Assembly: GCA_036374835.1 (NCBI GenBank)
Contig: DASUTB010000127.1
Span: forward strand, 1 to 24,697
DNA length: 24,697 bases
Source of the DNA: DASUTB01 sp036374835
GTDB taxonomy: Bacteria; Actinomycetota; Actinomycetes; Jiangellales; Jiangellaceae
Direction of reading: 5' to 3'
Part shown: piece by piece, positions 7,516 to 14,788 of the stretch
Layout of the letters: each line of letters starts with the position of its first letter
How positions within the stretch are numbered: the stretch's first letter is position 1
The notes under the pieces: generated by a model
The model's database searches: none
Seen by the model: the letters and a program-made list of their open reading frames with translations, nothing else
Told to the model about the DNA's origin: nothing
Position numbers and translations under genes: made by a program

Positions 7516-8586
7516 CTATCTCCGTGCTATAAGGCCGTGATATCCCCATCGATCGCCGTCAAGCGCGATCCGCCGATAGTCGACGATCGTGAAGACACCG
7601 GCTGCGGCACGCTGGATCTCGTCGGCGGTGAGAAAGCTGAAGAACCGCTTCGGCTCATAGTCGTCACCGTCGTATACACCCTCGAACGGCTCCGCGAGCC
7701 CGTACTGGCCCCAATAGAACAGGCCGCCGTCGTGCAGCACGCCATGGATCGACCGAAGTGCTCCGTCGAGTTCGGCGCGCGGCACATGGATTACACAGTT
7801 CATCGCGAAGACCGCGTCGAAACTCTCCGGTGGGAAGTCGAGATGAGCCAGATCCATGACGTAGGCTCTCAGGCCCTTCGCCCGGCACCGGGCGACCAGC
7901 TCGGGCGACAGATCGATACACGTCACGTCCAGGCCGTGGTTCGCGTAGAACCGGCCGCTCACACCGTGACCCGCGCCGATCTCCAGCAGCCGCTTGGAGC
8001 CGCGATCTGTCACCGCCGCTAGGAACCGATCTCGCTCGCGCTGCTTCCACGAAGCGTCGTCCATCGCGTCGCGTTGTGCGGCGCGCGCGTCATAGGCCAT
8101 CCGAAGCTGCCGCTTTGTGCTTTCCTCAGCCAGCCACCCCAGGGCGGTGAACGTGTGCCGGGCGAACGCGGCCAGATCCAGCTCGGCGAGCTGGTCGTGG
8201 TGGAACCAGCCGACCTCGCTCGTCTCGTCGTGGTCAGGCCGCGGCTCCCCGCCGACGACTTGTGCCTCGTAGATCACGCTGACGTACGAGACCTCGTCGC
8301 CGTTCGGGTAGGTCGTGCGGAATTGCGGACCTCCCTGCACGGCGACGAGCTTGGTGATCTCTACGGTGACACCCGCCTCCTCAGCGGCCTCGCGGACCGC
8401 GGCCACTTCGGGATCCTCATCGACCTCGACCGAACCACCGATCGTTGCCCATCGCCCGTTGTCGGTCTGGCGCACGAGGAGTACCCGCCCGGCGTCGTCG
8501 CGGGGCAGCACGGCAACGGCGGGCAACAGCAGCAGGTCGTGGCCGATCGACTCACGGACACGGCGGATGTACGGCGAGATGGGCAT
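7516..8586 (-). CDS. NUDIX hydrolase fused to a class I SAM-dependent methyltransferase
   Basis: A 356-residue two-domain protein. Residues about 15-150 are a NUDIX hydrolase with a canonical Nudix box from Gly51 to Val73 (GSVEVDE, then REAAEEAGV), predicted to cleave a nucleoside diphosphate linked to another group, substrate unknown. Residues about 160-356 are a Rossmann methyltransferase: motif I LLEIGAGHGVSGRF (200-213), the ribose-binding acid in CIDLSPEL (Asp225), and FDAVFAMNCVIHVPR. Both domains look complete, with no frameshift between them. The start at 8586 was chosen because the upstream part of the open frame is antisense-like Arg/Ser-rich sequence overlapping aspS and the NUDIX fold begins at MPISPYIRRV. 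It follows the aspS stop by 10 bases, so probably cotranscribed. Substrates of either domain cannot be inferred. Confidence 0.88.
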   Translation of the reverse strand: MPISPYIRRVRESIGHDLLLLPAVAVLPRDDAGRVLLVRQTDNGRWATIGGSVEVDEDPEVAAVREAAEEAGVTVEITKLVAVQGGPQFRTTYPNGDEVSYVSVIYEAQVVGGEPRPDHDETSEVGWFHHDQLAELDLAAFARHTFTALGWLAEESTKRQLRMAYDARAAQRDAMDDASWKQRERDRFLAAVTDRGSKRLLEIGAGHGVSGRFYANHGLDVTCIDLSPELVARCRAKGLRAYVMDLAHLDFPPESFDAVFAMNCVIHVPRAELDGALRSIHGVLHDGGLFYWGQYGLAEPFEGVYDGDDYEPKRFFSFLTADEIQRAAAGVFTIVDYRRIALDGDRWGYHGLIARR

Positions 8587-8596
8587 CGCTGCCCCG

Positions 8597-10366
8597 CTAG
8601 GACTTCGGCGCGTCGGTCTCCGCGGGCTTGGCGTCGACGCCGGCTTCCTTGCGCTGCTCCGGCGTGATCGGCGCCGGAGCCGAGGTGAGCGGGTCGTACC
8701 CGCCGCCGGTCTTCGGGAACGCGATGACGTCCCGGATCGAGTCGCTGCCGGCCAGCAGCGCAACGACACGGTCCCAGCCGAACGCGATACCGCCGTGGGG
8801 CGGAGCTCCGTATTTGAACGCCTCCAGCAGGAAACCGAACTTCTCCTGCGCCTGCTCCTCGGTCACTCCCATCACGTCGAAGACGCGCTGCTGGATGTCG
8901 CGACGGTGGATACGGATCGACCCGCCGGCGATCTCGTTGCCGTTGCAGACGAGGTCGTAGGCGTATGCGAGGGCCGATCCCGGATCCTTGTCGAACGAGT
9001 CCATGAACTCGGGCTTCGGCGAGGTGAAGGCGTGATGGACCGCCGTCCATGCGCCGGACCCGACCGCGACATCCTCGGTCTCCGATACCGGCTCGAACAG
9101 CGGCGCGTCCACCACCCAGACGAACGACCAGGCGTCCTCGTCGATAACGCCGGTGCGGCGTCCGATCTCCACACGAGCGGCACCGAGCAGGGACTGGGAC
9201 GGCTTACGGAACCCGGCCGCGAAGTAGATCGCGTCACCCGGCTCGGCACCGACGAGTTCCGGCAGGCCCGACCTCTCCTCGTCCCCGAGGTTCTTCGCGA
9301 CCGGTCCGCCCAGCGTGCCGTCCGCGCCGACGAGCACGTATGCCAGGCCCTTCGCACCCCGAGCCTTCGCCCAGTCCTGCCAGGCGTCGAGCTCCTTGCG
9401 GGTCTGCGCCGCTCCGCCCGGGTGCACGACCGCACCCACGTACGGCGCCTGGAACACTCGGAACGACGTGTTGGCGAAATGCTCCGTCACCTCGGTGAGC
9501 TCCTGGCCGAAGCGCAGGTCCGGCTTGTCGGTGCCGTAGCGGTCCATCGCTTCGTGATAGGTCATCCGCGCGAATGGACGACTTGTGTCAAGGCCAATCA
9601 GCTTCCACAGCGCGGCGACGATCTGCTCCGAGAGCGCGATCACGTCGTCCTGGTCGACGAAGCTCATCTCGATGTCGAGCTGGGTGAACTCCGGTTGGCG
9701 GTCGGCGCGGAAGTCCTCATCGCGATAGCAGCGGGCGATCTGGAAGTAGCGCTCGAAGCCGGCGACCATGAGCAACTGCTTGAACAGCTGGGGCGACTGC
9801 GGCAACGCGTACCACGAGCCGGGGTGCAACCGGGCCGGCACGAGAAAGTCACGTGCGCCCTCAGGCGTCGACCGGGTCATCGTCGGGGTCTCGATCTCGA
9901 CGAAGTCGTGAGCGAGCAGAACGTCGCGAGCGGCCTGGTTGGCCCGCGAACGCAGCTTGATGACCTCCGCCGACGCAGCGCGCCGCAGGTCGAGGTAGCG
10001 GTACCGGAGCCGGGTCTCCTCCCCCACTTCGTGGTGCTCGTCAAGCTGGAATGGCAGTGGCTCGGCCTGGCTGAGCACCTCGACGGTCGACGCGATCACC
10101 TCGATCTCGCCGGTGGCGAGAGCCGGGTTCTCGTTACCCTCAGGCCGCCGGGCCACCTCTCCGGTGATCTGGACGCACGACTCCGTGCGCAGCCCGTGCG
10201 CGGCCGATTCGTCACGCACGACGATCTGCGCCACTCCGGAGGCATCACGCAGATCAACGAACGCGACGCCCCCGTGATCGCGGCGCCGCGCGACCCAACC
10301 GGACAGCGTTACGGTCTGACCAGCGTGTTCGGCCCGGAGCTCACCGGCGGAATGCGTGCGAAGCAC
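8597..10366 (-). CDS. aspS: Aspartate--tRNA(Asp/Asn) ligase, non-discriminating type
   Basis: This class II synthetase charges tRNA-Asp and probably tRNA-Asn with aspartate. The 589-residue length and domain order are bacterial: OB-fold anticodon domain, catalytic core (FRDEDFRADRQPEFTQLDIE, motif 2), GAD insertion domain, and motif 3 near the end (GIAFGWDRVVALL). His31 in RRRDHGGV is the residue that marks non-discriminating AspRS; discriminating enzymes have Leu there. This implies that Asn-tRNA is made by GatCAB transamidation. The start was set to GTG at 10366, with AAAGGGA five bases upstream and the conserved beginning MLRTHSAGEL; a TTG five codons earlier is less likely. A NUDIX-methyltransferase gene follows. 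Confidence 0.96.
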   Translation of the reverse strand: MLRTHSAGELRAEHAGQTVTLSGWVARRRDHGGVAFVDLRDASGVAQIVVRDESAAHGLRTESCVQITGEVARRPEGNENPALATGEIEVIASTVEVLSQAEPLPFQLDEHHEVGEETRLRYRYLDLRRAASAEVIKLRSRANQAARDVLLAHDFVEIETPTMTRSTPEGARDFLVPARLHPGSWYALPQSPQLFKQLLMVAGFERYFQIARCYRDEDFRADRQPEFTQLDIEMSFVDQDDVIALSEQIVAALWKLIGLDTSRPFARMTYHEAMDRYGTDKPDLRFGQELTEVTEHFANTSFRVFQAPYVGAVVHPGGAAQTRKELDAWQDWAKARGAKGLAYVLVGADGTLGGPVAKNLGDEERSGLPELVGAEPGDAIYFAAGFRKPSQSLLGAARVEIGRRTGVIDEDAWSFVWVVDAPLFEPVSETEDVAVGSGAWTAVHHAFTSPKPEFMDSFDKDPGSALAYAYDLVCNGNEIAGGSIRIHRRDIQQRVFDVMGVTEEQAQEKFGFLLEAFKYGAPPHGGIAFGWDRVVALLAGSDSIRDVIAFPKTGGGYDPLTSAPAPITPEQRKEAGVDAKPAETDAPKS

Positions 10367-10414
10367 AAGGGTCCCTTTCAAAGAGGTTTCGGGATGAACG
10401 AAAGCGTGCTCGCG

Positions 10415-10420
10415 ATTCTA
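10415..10420 (-). promoter_or_regulatory. Possible -10 element of aspS
   Basis: TAGAAT on the minus strand, five of six matches to TATAAT, lies 48 bases upstream of the aspS start in the divergent aspS / small-membrane-protein gap. The -35 is unclear. The same gap also holds a short hairpin GGAGCC-6-GGCTCC on the plus side, with no assigned role. Confidence 0.3.
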
Positions 10421-10548
10421 CGCAACAGGTGCGGCCCGGGCCGAACCGTTTAGGGGTGGAGCCAGGGAAGGCTCCGGAGTGTCCCCGATAGGCAGCCCGC
10501 TCGCCACCAGCCAAGCTGGAAGGGAAACGCTGGTTCGAAGGAGTTGCC

Positions 10549-10821
10549 ATGTTGATGCCGGCCCTGTCGGTCACTCTGATCGGGATCCTTGTCGCGGCCG
10601 GTGGGATCGTCGTCAGGAAGCCGCCGCGGGCGACATTCGTCCGCGCACTCGTCGGTGCCTGGTTGGGATTCGTCGCCGGAGCCGTTCCCGGCCTCATCGC
10701 CGACGTGCTGTCCGGCAGCGGTGCCTACGTGGCGGTGTTGGGGCACGTCGGTGCCGTTGCGGGTGCGGTGGTCGCGCTCCCGCGTCGCAGTGTGGTGCGC
10801 GCGCCGTCTAGAGAAGGGTGA
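10549..10821 (+). CDS. Small three-helix membrane protein, function unknown
   Basis: A 90-residue hydrophobic protein, divergent from aspS. A near-ideal AAGGAG lies five bases upstream of the ATG, which argues for a real gene despite the size. Three probable membrane helices are visible: about residues 4-22, 30-52 and 58-78, rich in Gly, Ala and Val, with a basic loop RKPPRATFVR after the first and a basic tail (RRSVVRAPSR). GX3G-like spacing in the second and third helices suggests tight packing or oligomers. Not recognised as a named family. Its last 14 bases overlap the 3' end of the convergent radical SAM gene. Confidence 0.75.
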   Translation: MLMPALSVTLIGILVAAGGIVVRKPPRATFVRALVGAWLGFVAGAVPGLIADVLSGSGAYVAVLGHVGAVAGAVVALPRRSVVRAPSREG

Positions 10822-12319
10822 GCTGTTCGGCCCCATTCTCGTCTTGCGGGTTGTGCTCCACCCGCCCGCCGCCGCGGTGCTTCGACCGCGCCTCGAGACT
10901 TCGGGAGCCGTCCAGGTCGTACGAGTGCAGCAACGGATCGAGACGATCGTCCAGCCACTCCTGGTACGACTTCGGCACATAGGCGCCTTGCCGGTAGAGA
11001 TTCTCGTAGCGCGGCATGAGCTTGGGATGCTCGCGCTGCAGCCACGTGAAGAACCACTCCCGGGCGCCGGTTCGAAGGTGCAGCGGAATCGGCGTGACGT
11101 GCGTCGCTCCAGCACCGGCGAGCGCCTCGAGGGCCGCGGAGAGGTGCTTCTCGGTATCGGTGAGGTACGGAATCACCGGGGCCAGCAGGACCGTGCAGTC
11201 GAAGCCGGCGTCGCGGATCGCCCGGACCAGGTCGAGGCGGGCACGCGGGGACGGCGTCCCGGGCTCGAGCGCGGCGTGCAGCTCGTCGTCGTAGATGGCC
11301 ACCGAGACGGCGAGGCTGACGTCGACGTGCCTCGCCACCTGCGACAACAGCGGCAGGTCGCGGCGCAGCAGGGTGCCTTTGGTGAGAATGGAGAACGGCG
11401 TTCCGCTGTTCGCCAGGGCGCGGATGATGCCGGGCATGAGCCGGTAGCGTCCCTCGGCCCGCTGGTACGGGTCGGTGTTGGTGCCGAGTGCGACGTGTTC
11501 GCGCGTCCAGGATCGGCGATGCAACTCGCGGGCCAGGACGTCACCCGCGTTCACCTTGACGACGATCTCGGTGTCGAAACCGACGCCGGTATCCAGCTCC
11601 AGCCACGAGTGGCTGCCCCGCGCGAAGCAGTTGTGGCTGACCACGCCGTCGGCGATGAAGTCACCGGTACCGGTGGTCATGTCGTACATCGGCGCGTCGG
11701 AGCCGGTCGGCTCCACGGTGGCCACCTGCAGGCTCTTGTCGGTGCCCACCGGCGAGCCGAGGATCGAGCGGTTCTGAGCGTGCCGCGGCAGCCGGCGCAG
11801 ACGCGCGTCCCCGACGAACTGTTCACCCGGTTCCATATCCCCAACCCGGCGCCAGCCCTGAGTCGTCAGGAAACGATGATCGCCACTTGCCATGAAGGTC
11901 GTGCCGTCGGCCAGCTCCAGGCGGTAGGCGGCCTTGGTGGTACGCCAGTGTGCCGTGACCGTCGTCTCGACATAGCGTCGCCGTAGCCGCCGTTGTTCGG
12001 TTCCCACGACGGTGTCGCCGACCCTGATGTCGGCCAGCGGGCGCGTCCGCCCGTTGCTCATCAGCACCGGCGTCTCGCCGTCGAGGCAGTACACACACGC
12101 GTGCGTGCAACCGCGATACGGGTTGACCGTCCACTGGAACGGCATGTTGGACTCCCCCGGAACCCGATTGAGCACGCTCTTGGCCCGGACCTCGTGGAAC
12201 GTCACGCCCGCGAAGTCGGGAGTCTGGACACTCCGGAGCAGTCCGGCGATCTTGCCCATGCCGGGCAGCGCGGCGTCGTCCTCCGCGTCGATCGTCTGCG
12301 GCTCCCACCTCATGTCCAT
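10808..12319 (-). CDS. Rv2578c-family radical SAM protein containing a mini-intein
   Basis: A 503-residue precursor. The N-extein (1-77) contains FHEVRAKSVLNRVPG and YRGCTHACVY; residues 78-230 are an intein; the C-extein (231-503) resumes with CFARGSHSWLELD. After splicing a 350-residue enzyme has CX3CX2C (Cys71, Cys75, Cys231), the radical SAM 4Fe-4S motif. The family, related to SplB-type enzymes, includes M. tuberculosis Rv2578c; its reaction is not established. Conserved blocks ALGTNTDPYQRAEGRY, ILTKGTLLRRDLPLL and LLAPVIPYLTD are intact. The C-terminus, EQLTLL, resembles a beta-clamp-binding peptide. An SOS box lies three bases upstream of the start, overlapping a TATGTT -10-like hexamer, so LexA control and a leaderless start are likely. 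The ATG at 12313 (MRWEPQ) is an alternative start. Confidence 0.93.
   Translation of the reverse strand: MDMRWEPQTIDAEDDAALPGMGKIAGLLRSVQTPDFAGVTFHEVRAKSVLNRVPGESNMPFQWTVNPYRGCTHACVYCLDGETPVLMSNGRTRPLADIRVGDTVVGTEQRRLRRRYVETTVTAHWRTTKAAYRLELADGTTFMASGDHRFLTTQGWRRVGDMEPGEQFVGDARLRRLPRHAQNRSILGSPVGTDKSLQVATVEPTGSDAPMYDMTTGTGDFIADGVVSHNCFARGSHSWLELDTGVGFDTEIVVKVNAGDVLARELHRRSWTREHVALGTNTDPYQRAEGRYRLMPGIIRALANSGTPFSILTKGTLLRRDLPLLSQVARHVDVSLAVSVAIYDDELHAALEPGTPSPRARLDLVRAIRDAGFDCTVLLAPVIPYLTDTEKHLSAALEALAGAGATHVTPIPLHLRTGAREWFFTWLQREHPKLMPRYENLYRQGAYVPKSYQEWLDDRLDPLLHSYDLDGSRSLEARSKHRGGGRVEHNPQDENGAEQLTLL
11630..12088 (-). mobile_element. Mini-intein (153 residues, no homing endonuclease) in the radical SAM gene
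   Basis: The intein runs from Cys78 to Asn230 of the precursor. Block A is CLDGETPVLMSNG with Cys1 as nucleophile; block B is SGDHRFLTTQGW with its conserved His (Ser replaces the usual Thr of TXXH); block F is MYDMTTGTGDFIADG (Asp where His is common); block G is VVSHN, with the penultimate His and terminal Asn, followed by Cys+1. No LAGLIDADG blocks are present and only about 50 residues separate B from F, so the homing endonuclease has been lost. The Cys+1 is the third cysteine of the host's CX3CX2C cluster motif. All splicing nucleophiles are present, so it should be active. Confidence 0.93.
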
Positions 12320-12321
12320 AT

Positions 12322-12337
12322 TCGAACATACGTTCGC
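12322..12337. promoter_or_regulatory. LexA (SOS) box upstream of the radical SAM gene
   Basis: TCGAACATACGTTCGC matches the actinobacterial SOS box TCGAAC-N4-GTTCGA at all but the last base, with a perfect CGAAC-N4-GTTCG core. It lies three bases upstream of the ATG and overlaps a TATGTT hexamer, so LexA bound here would block transcription. The second core-perfect box in the window precedes ruvC. Confidence 0.8.
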
Positions 12338-12376
12338 CGCAATATCAACGCGTCCGGCCTGATTCGCCCGTCCGTG

Positions 12377-12464
12377 GTTCGATCACGTTCACCACCCGCA
12401 GCCACATGACACCACCCACGCGTGCATGGTGCTATGTCGCTACGCCTGCCGAACGTGATCGAAC
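12377..12464 (-). repeat. 88-bp palindromic element, copy A (after hisS)
   Basis: Perfect 14-bp inverted ends (GTTCGATCACGTTC / GAACGTGATCGAAC) enclose 60 bases whose halves are imperfectly complementary, so the whole can fold into one long hairpin. It begins four bases after the hisS stop. Read in the hisS direction it matches copy B (16617-16704) at about 74 of 88 positions, with identical length and no gaps. It may end hisS transcription, but the sequence conservation, including the centre, goes beyond what a terminator needs. Confidence 0.75.
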
Positions 12465-12468
12465 TACA

Positions 12469-13809
12469 TCAGGTGGGTCGGATCTCCGGTTTAGCGTCGG
12501 CGATGGGCGGCGTCCACGTTTCCGGGTCGGCGTCCACCTGTTCGCCGCTCCGGATGTCCTTGACCTGGTGCGGCTCGTCGTCCCGGCCGGAGAACCAGAC
12601 GTACGGAATGCCGCGCCGGTCCGCGTACCGGATCTGCTTGCCGAACTTGGCCGCGCTCGGGGCCACCTCGGTCGCGATGCCCCGTTGTCGAAATGTCCGT
12701 GCGAGCCGATCCGCGGCCGGTCGCGAGTCCTCGTCGACCAGCGCGATCAGTACCGCGGTCGGCACCGAACGGGACGCCTCGACGAGACGCGCGCCGAACA
12801 CGCGCGACAGCAGCCGGGTCACGCCGACCGACATGCCAACACCGGGATAACGCCGCTCCCCGACGCTGGCGAGGTTGTCGTACCGCCCGCCGCTGGCGAT
12901 CGACCCAACGTCCTCATGGCCGACCAGGAACGTCTCGTAGATCGAGCCGGTGTAGTAGTCCAGCCCCCGGGCGATCCGAAGATCGGCGCGGACGAGCCCC
13001 GGCGTGTGCTCCCTCGCGGCGTCGACGATCTGGGCCAGCTCGTCGAGCCCCTCGTCGAGCATCGGATCGGTCACGCCGAGCGACCGCACCTGATCGACGA
13101 ACGACAGGTCGTCGCTGCTGATCTCGGCGAGTTGGAGGCATGCCTTGGCCTGTGCGTCACTCGCACCGGCGATCTCGACGAGCGTGCGCGACACGCCGTC
13201 CGGCCCGATCTTGTCCAGCTTGTCGACCTCGCGCAGCGCCGCTGGAACATCGGCCAGCCCCAGCCCGCGATAGAAACCCTCGGCCAGCTTGCGGTTGTTG
13301 GCGTGAATGCGTACCGCAGGGACAGGCAGCGCGCTGAGTGCCTCGCCGACGACGAGCGGCATCTCGATGTCGTAGTGAAACGGCAGCTCACCGTCCCCTA
13401 CCACGTCGATGTCGGCCTGGATGAATTCGCGGAACCGCCCTTCCTGTGGACGCTCGCCGCGCCACGCAGGTTGAATCTGGTAGCGGCGGAAGGGGAAGGT
13501 CAGCTTGCCGGCGTTCTCGACGACGTACCGCGCCAACGGCACGGTCAGGTCGAAGTGCAGGCCGAGCTGGCGCTCCGGACCGGCATCCTCATCACCTTGA
13601 GCGGCATTGATGCGCCGCAGCAGGTAGATCTCCTTGTTGGCGTCGGCGTCGCCGGCGAGTTGGGAACGCGGCTCCACCGAGCGCGTGGTGATCGGTGTGA
13701 AGCCGTTCAGCTCGTACGTTCGCCGGATCGTCTCGATGACCTGCTGCTGAACGATCTGGTCGGCGGGAAGCCACTCCGGAAAACCCGAGAGTGCCGTTGG
13801 TCGTGCCAT
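12469..13809 (-). CDS. hisS: Histidine--tRNA ligase
   Basis: A class II synthetase of 446 residues that charges tRNA-His. Motif 2 is in FRRYQIQPAWRGERPQEGR (about 108-125, Arg118), the histidine-binding signature is RGLDYYTGSIYE (281-292), SIASGGRYDNL follows, and motif 3 is GVGMSVGVTRLLSR (323-336). An anticodon-binding domain fills about 350-446. The N-terminus (ALSGFPEWLP) and FREFIQADIDVVGDGE are of the type I associate with bifidobacterial and micrococcal HisRS, not the M. tuberculosis type, although the locus is otherwise mycobacteria-like. It starts 17 bases after the upstream hydrolase gene, probably as one operon, and is followed at once by an 88-bp palindrome. Confidence 0.95.
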   Translation of the reverse strand: MARPTALSGFPEWLPADQIVQQQVIETIRRTYELNGFTPITTRSVEPRSQLAGDADANKEIYLLRRINAAQGDEDAGPERQLGLHFDLTVPLARYVVENAGKLTFPFRRYQIQPAWRGERPQEGRFREFIQADIDVVGDGELPFHYDIEMPLVVGEALSALPVPAVRIHANNRKLAEGFYRGLGLADVPAALREVDKLDKIGPDGVSRTLVEIAGASDAQAKACLQLAEISSDDLSFVDQVRSLGVTDPMLDEGLDELAQIVDAAREHTPGLVRADLRIARGLDYYTGSIYETFLVGHEDVGSIASGGRYDNLASVGERRYPGVGMSVGVTRLLSRVFGARLVEASRSVPTAVLIALVDEDSRPAADRLARTFRQRGIATEVAPSAAKFGKQIRYADRRGIPYVWFSGRDDEPHQVKDIRSGEQVDADPETWTPPIADAKPEIRPT

Positions 13810-13826
13810 GAAGTCCTGACTCCGAA

Positions 13827-14630
13827 CTATGCATCGGCAGCCGGTCGTGTCCCGGCCGCCCGAGTTGTAGAGGCTTGGCGGTCGGCGGGCACCTCGAGAC
13901 CCCGCAGGAACGGATTGCTCGAGCGCTCCTGGCCAATGGTGGTCGTTGGGCCGTGGCCGGGCAGCACGTGCGTCTCGTCGGAAAGCGGCAGCACTTTGGT
14001 GGCAAGGCTGCGCAGCATGGCCGCATGATCGCCGCCCGGCAGGTCGGTGCGTCCGATGCTGCCGGCGAACAGCACGTCACCGGACAGACACAGTGAGCTT
14101 CCGGCGCCGGCCCGCCGCAATTCACTGCCCATCACATCCGTCCCCTCCGACGCCAGAGGTTCGTCGATTGCGGGCAGCCGGAACATCACTGATCCCTCGG
14201 TATGGCCGGGTGCATGGTCGACACGGAAGTCCAGCCCTGCGATCGGCAGCACGGCGCCGTCGGTGAGCACCGCGATGTCGTCCGGCTCGGCCCAGGACGC
14301 GGCCGTGCCGAACTGCTGCTCGAGCATGGCGACCAGGCTCGGATCGAGCGTGCCGAGCGGATCCTCGAGCCGGTACCGGTCGTCCGCGTGGATGTACGCC
14401 GGGACGTCGCGTGCCCCGCAGACCGGCGTGACCGAATAGACGTGGTCGAGATGACCATGGGTGAGCAGCACCGCCGCGGGCTTGAGCCGATGCTCTCGCA
14501 GAACGGAGTCGAGCTGATCGACAACGCCGATTCCGGGGTCGGCGATGACACATTCTTCGCCAGAATCAGTGGCCAGAATGTAACAATTCGTCGCGAACGC
14601 TTGAGCGGGGAAACCGATCACCAGCACCAT
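13827..14630 (-). CDS. Metallo-beta-lactamase-fold hydrolase (glyoxalase II-like)
   Basis: A 267-residue zinc hydrolase of the MBL superfamily. All metal ligands are visible: HGHLDH (His58, His60, Asp62, His63), His143 in HAPGHTEGS, Asp185 in CLSGDVLFAGSIGRTD, and His226 in LPGHGP. The closest family is the hydroxyacylglutathione hydrolase-like group (the M. tuberculosis equivalent beside hisS is Rv2581c); the physiological thioester is uncertain because actinobacteria usually lack glutathione. The tail after about residue 240 is Ala/Thr/Arg-rich and probably disordered. It is cotranscribed with hisS, and divergent from the DUF349 gene. No strong Shine-Dalgarno precedes the ATG. Confidence 0.9.
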   Translation of the reverse strand: MVLVIGFPAQAFATNCYILATDSGEECVIADPGIGVVDQLDSVLREHRLKPAAVLLTHGHLDHVYSVTPVCGARDVPAYIHADDRYRLEDPLGTLDPSLVAMLEQQFGTAASWAEPDDIAVLTDGAVLPIAGLDFRVDHAPGHTEGSVMFRLPAIDEPLASEGTDVMGSELRRAGAGSSLCLSGDVLFAGSIGRTDLPGGDHAAMLRSLATKVLPLSDETHVLPGHGPTTTIGQERSSNPFLRGLEVPADRQASTTRAAGTRPAADA

Positions 14631-14788
14631 ACGAGCTTATCGACGGATACCGTCATGTGGCTAACTCGTTACGCCGCAGTGGTCGATCGCTGCCTAGACT
14701 GTCCCATCCGGGATTGCTGCTGGCCTGCGCGACTTCCATCGCCGCAGGTGCGATCCTGGCACGAGAATGACAGTGCAAGGAGACCATC
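14631..14788. promoter_or_regulatory. Divergent intergenic region between the MBL and DUF349 genes
   Basis: This 158-base gap should carry promoters for both directions. A compact inverted repeat GACGG-ATA-CCGTC lies at 14642-14654, close to the MBL start. TAGACT at 14695-14700 (plus strand) fits TANNNT for the DUF349 gene. AAGGAG at 14777-14782 is its ribosome site, six bases from the GTG. No operator can be assigned with confidence. Confidence 0.3.

Noticed and set aside
8587..8769. 61-residue N-terminal extension of the NUDIX-methyltransferase gene
   Set aside because: It overlaps the 3' end of aspS, is Arg/Ser/Pro-rich shadow sequence, and the NUDIX fold begins at the ATG at 8586.
8315..10453. 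Long plus-strand open frame (712 codons) opposite aspS and the NUDIX-methyltransferase gene
   Set aside because: Antisense shadow of two well-supported genes; no recognisable domain. The same applies to 5808-7448 opposite arc and 12406-14028 opposite hisS.
11823..12329. Alternative minus-strand frame starting in the SOS box (MFEYGHEVG...)
   Set aside because: Wrong frame relative to the radical SAM/intein gene; Arg/Gly/Ala-rich shadow sequence without a domain.
12377..12390. GTTCGATCAC resembling a tRNA T-arm
   Set aside because: No acceptor, D or anticodon arms can be drawn around it, and it recurs as the inverted end of the 88-bp repeat at 16617-16704.
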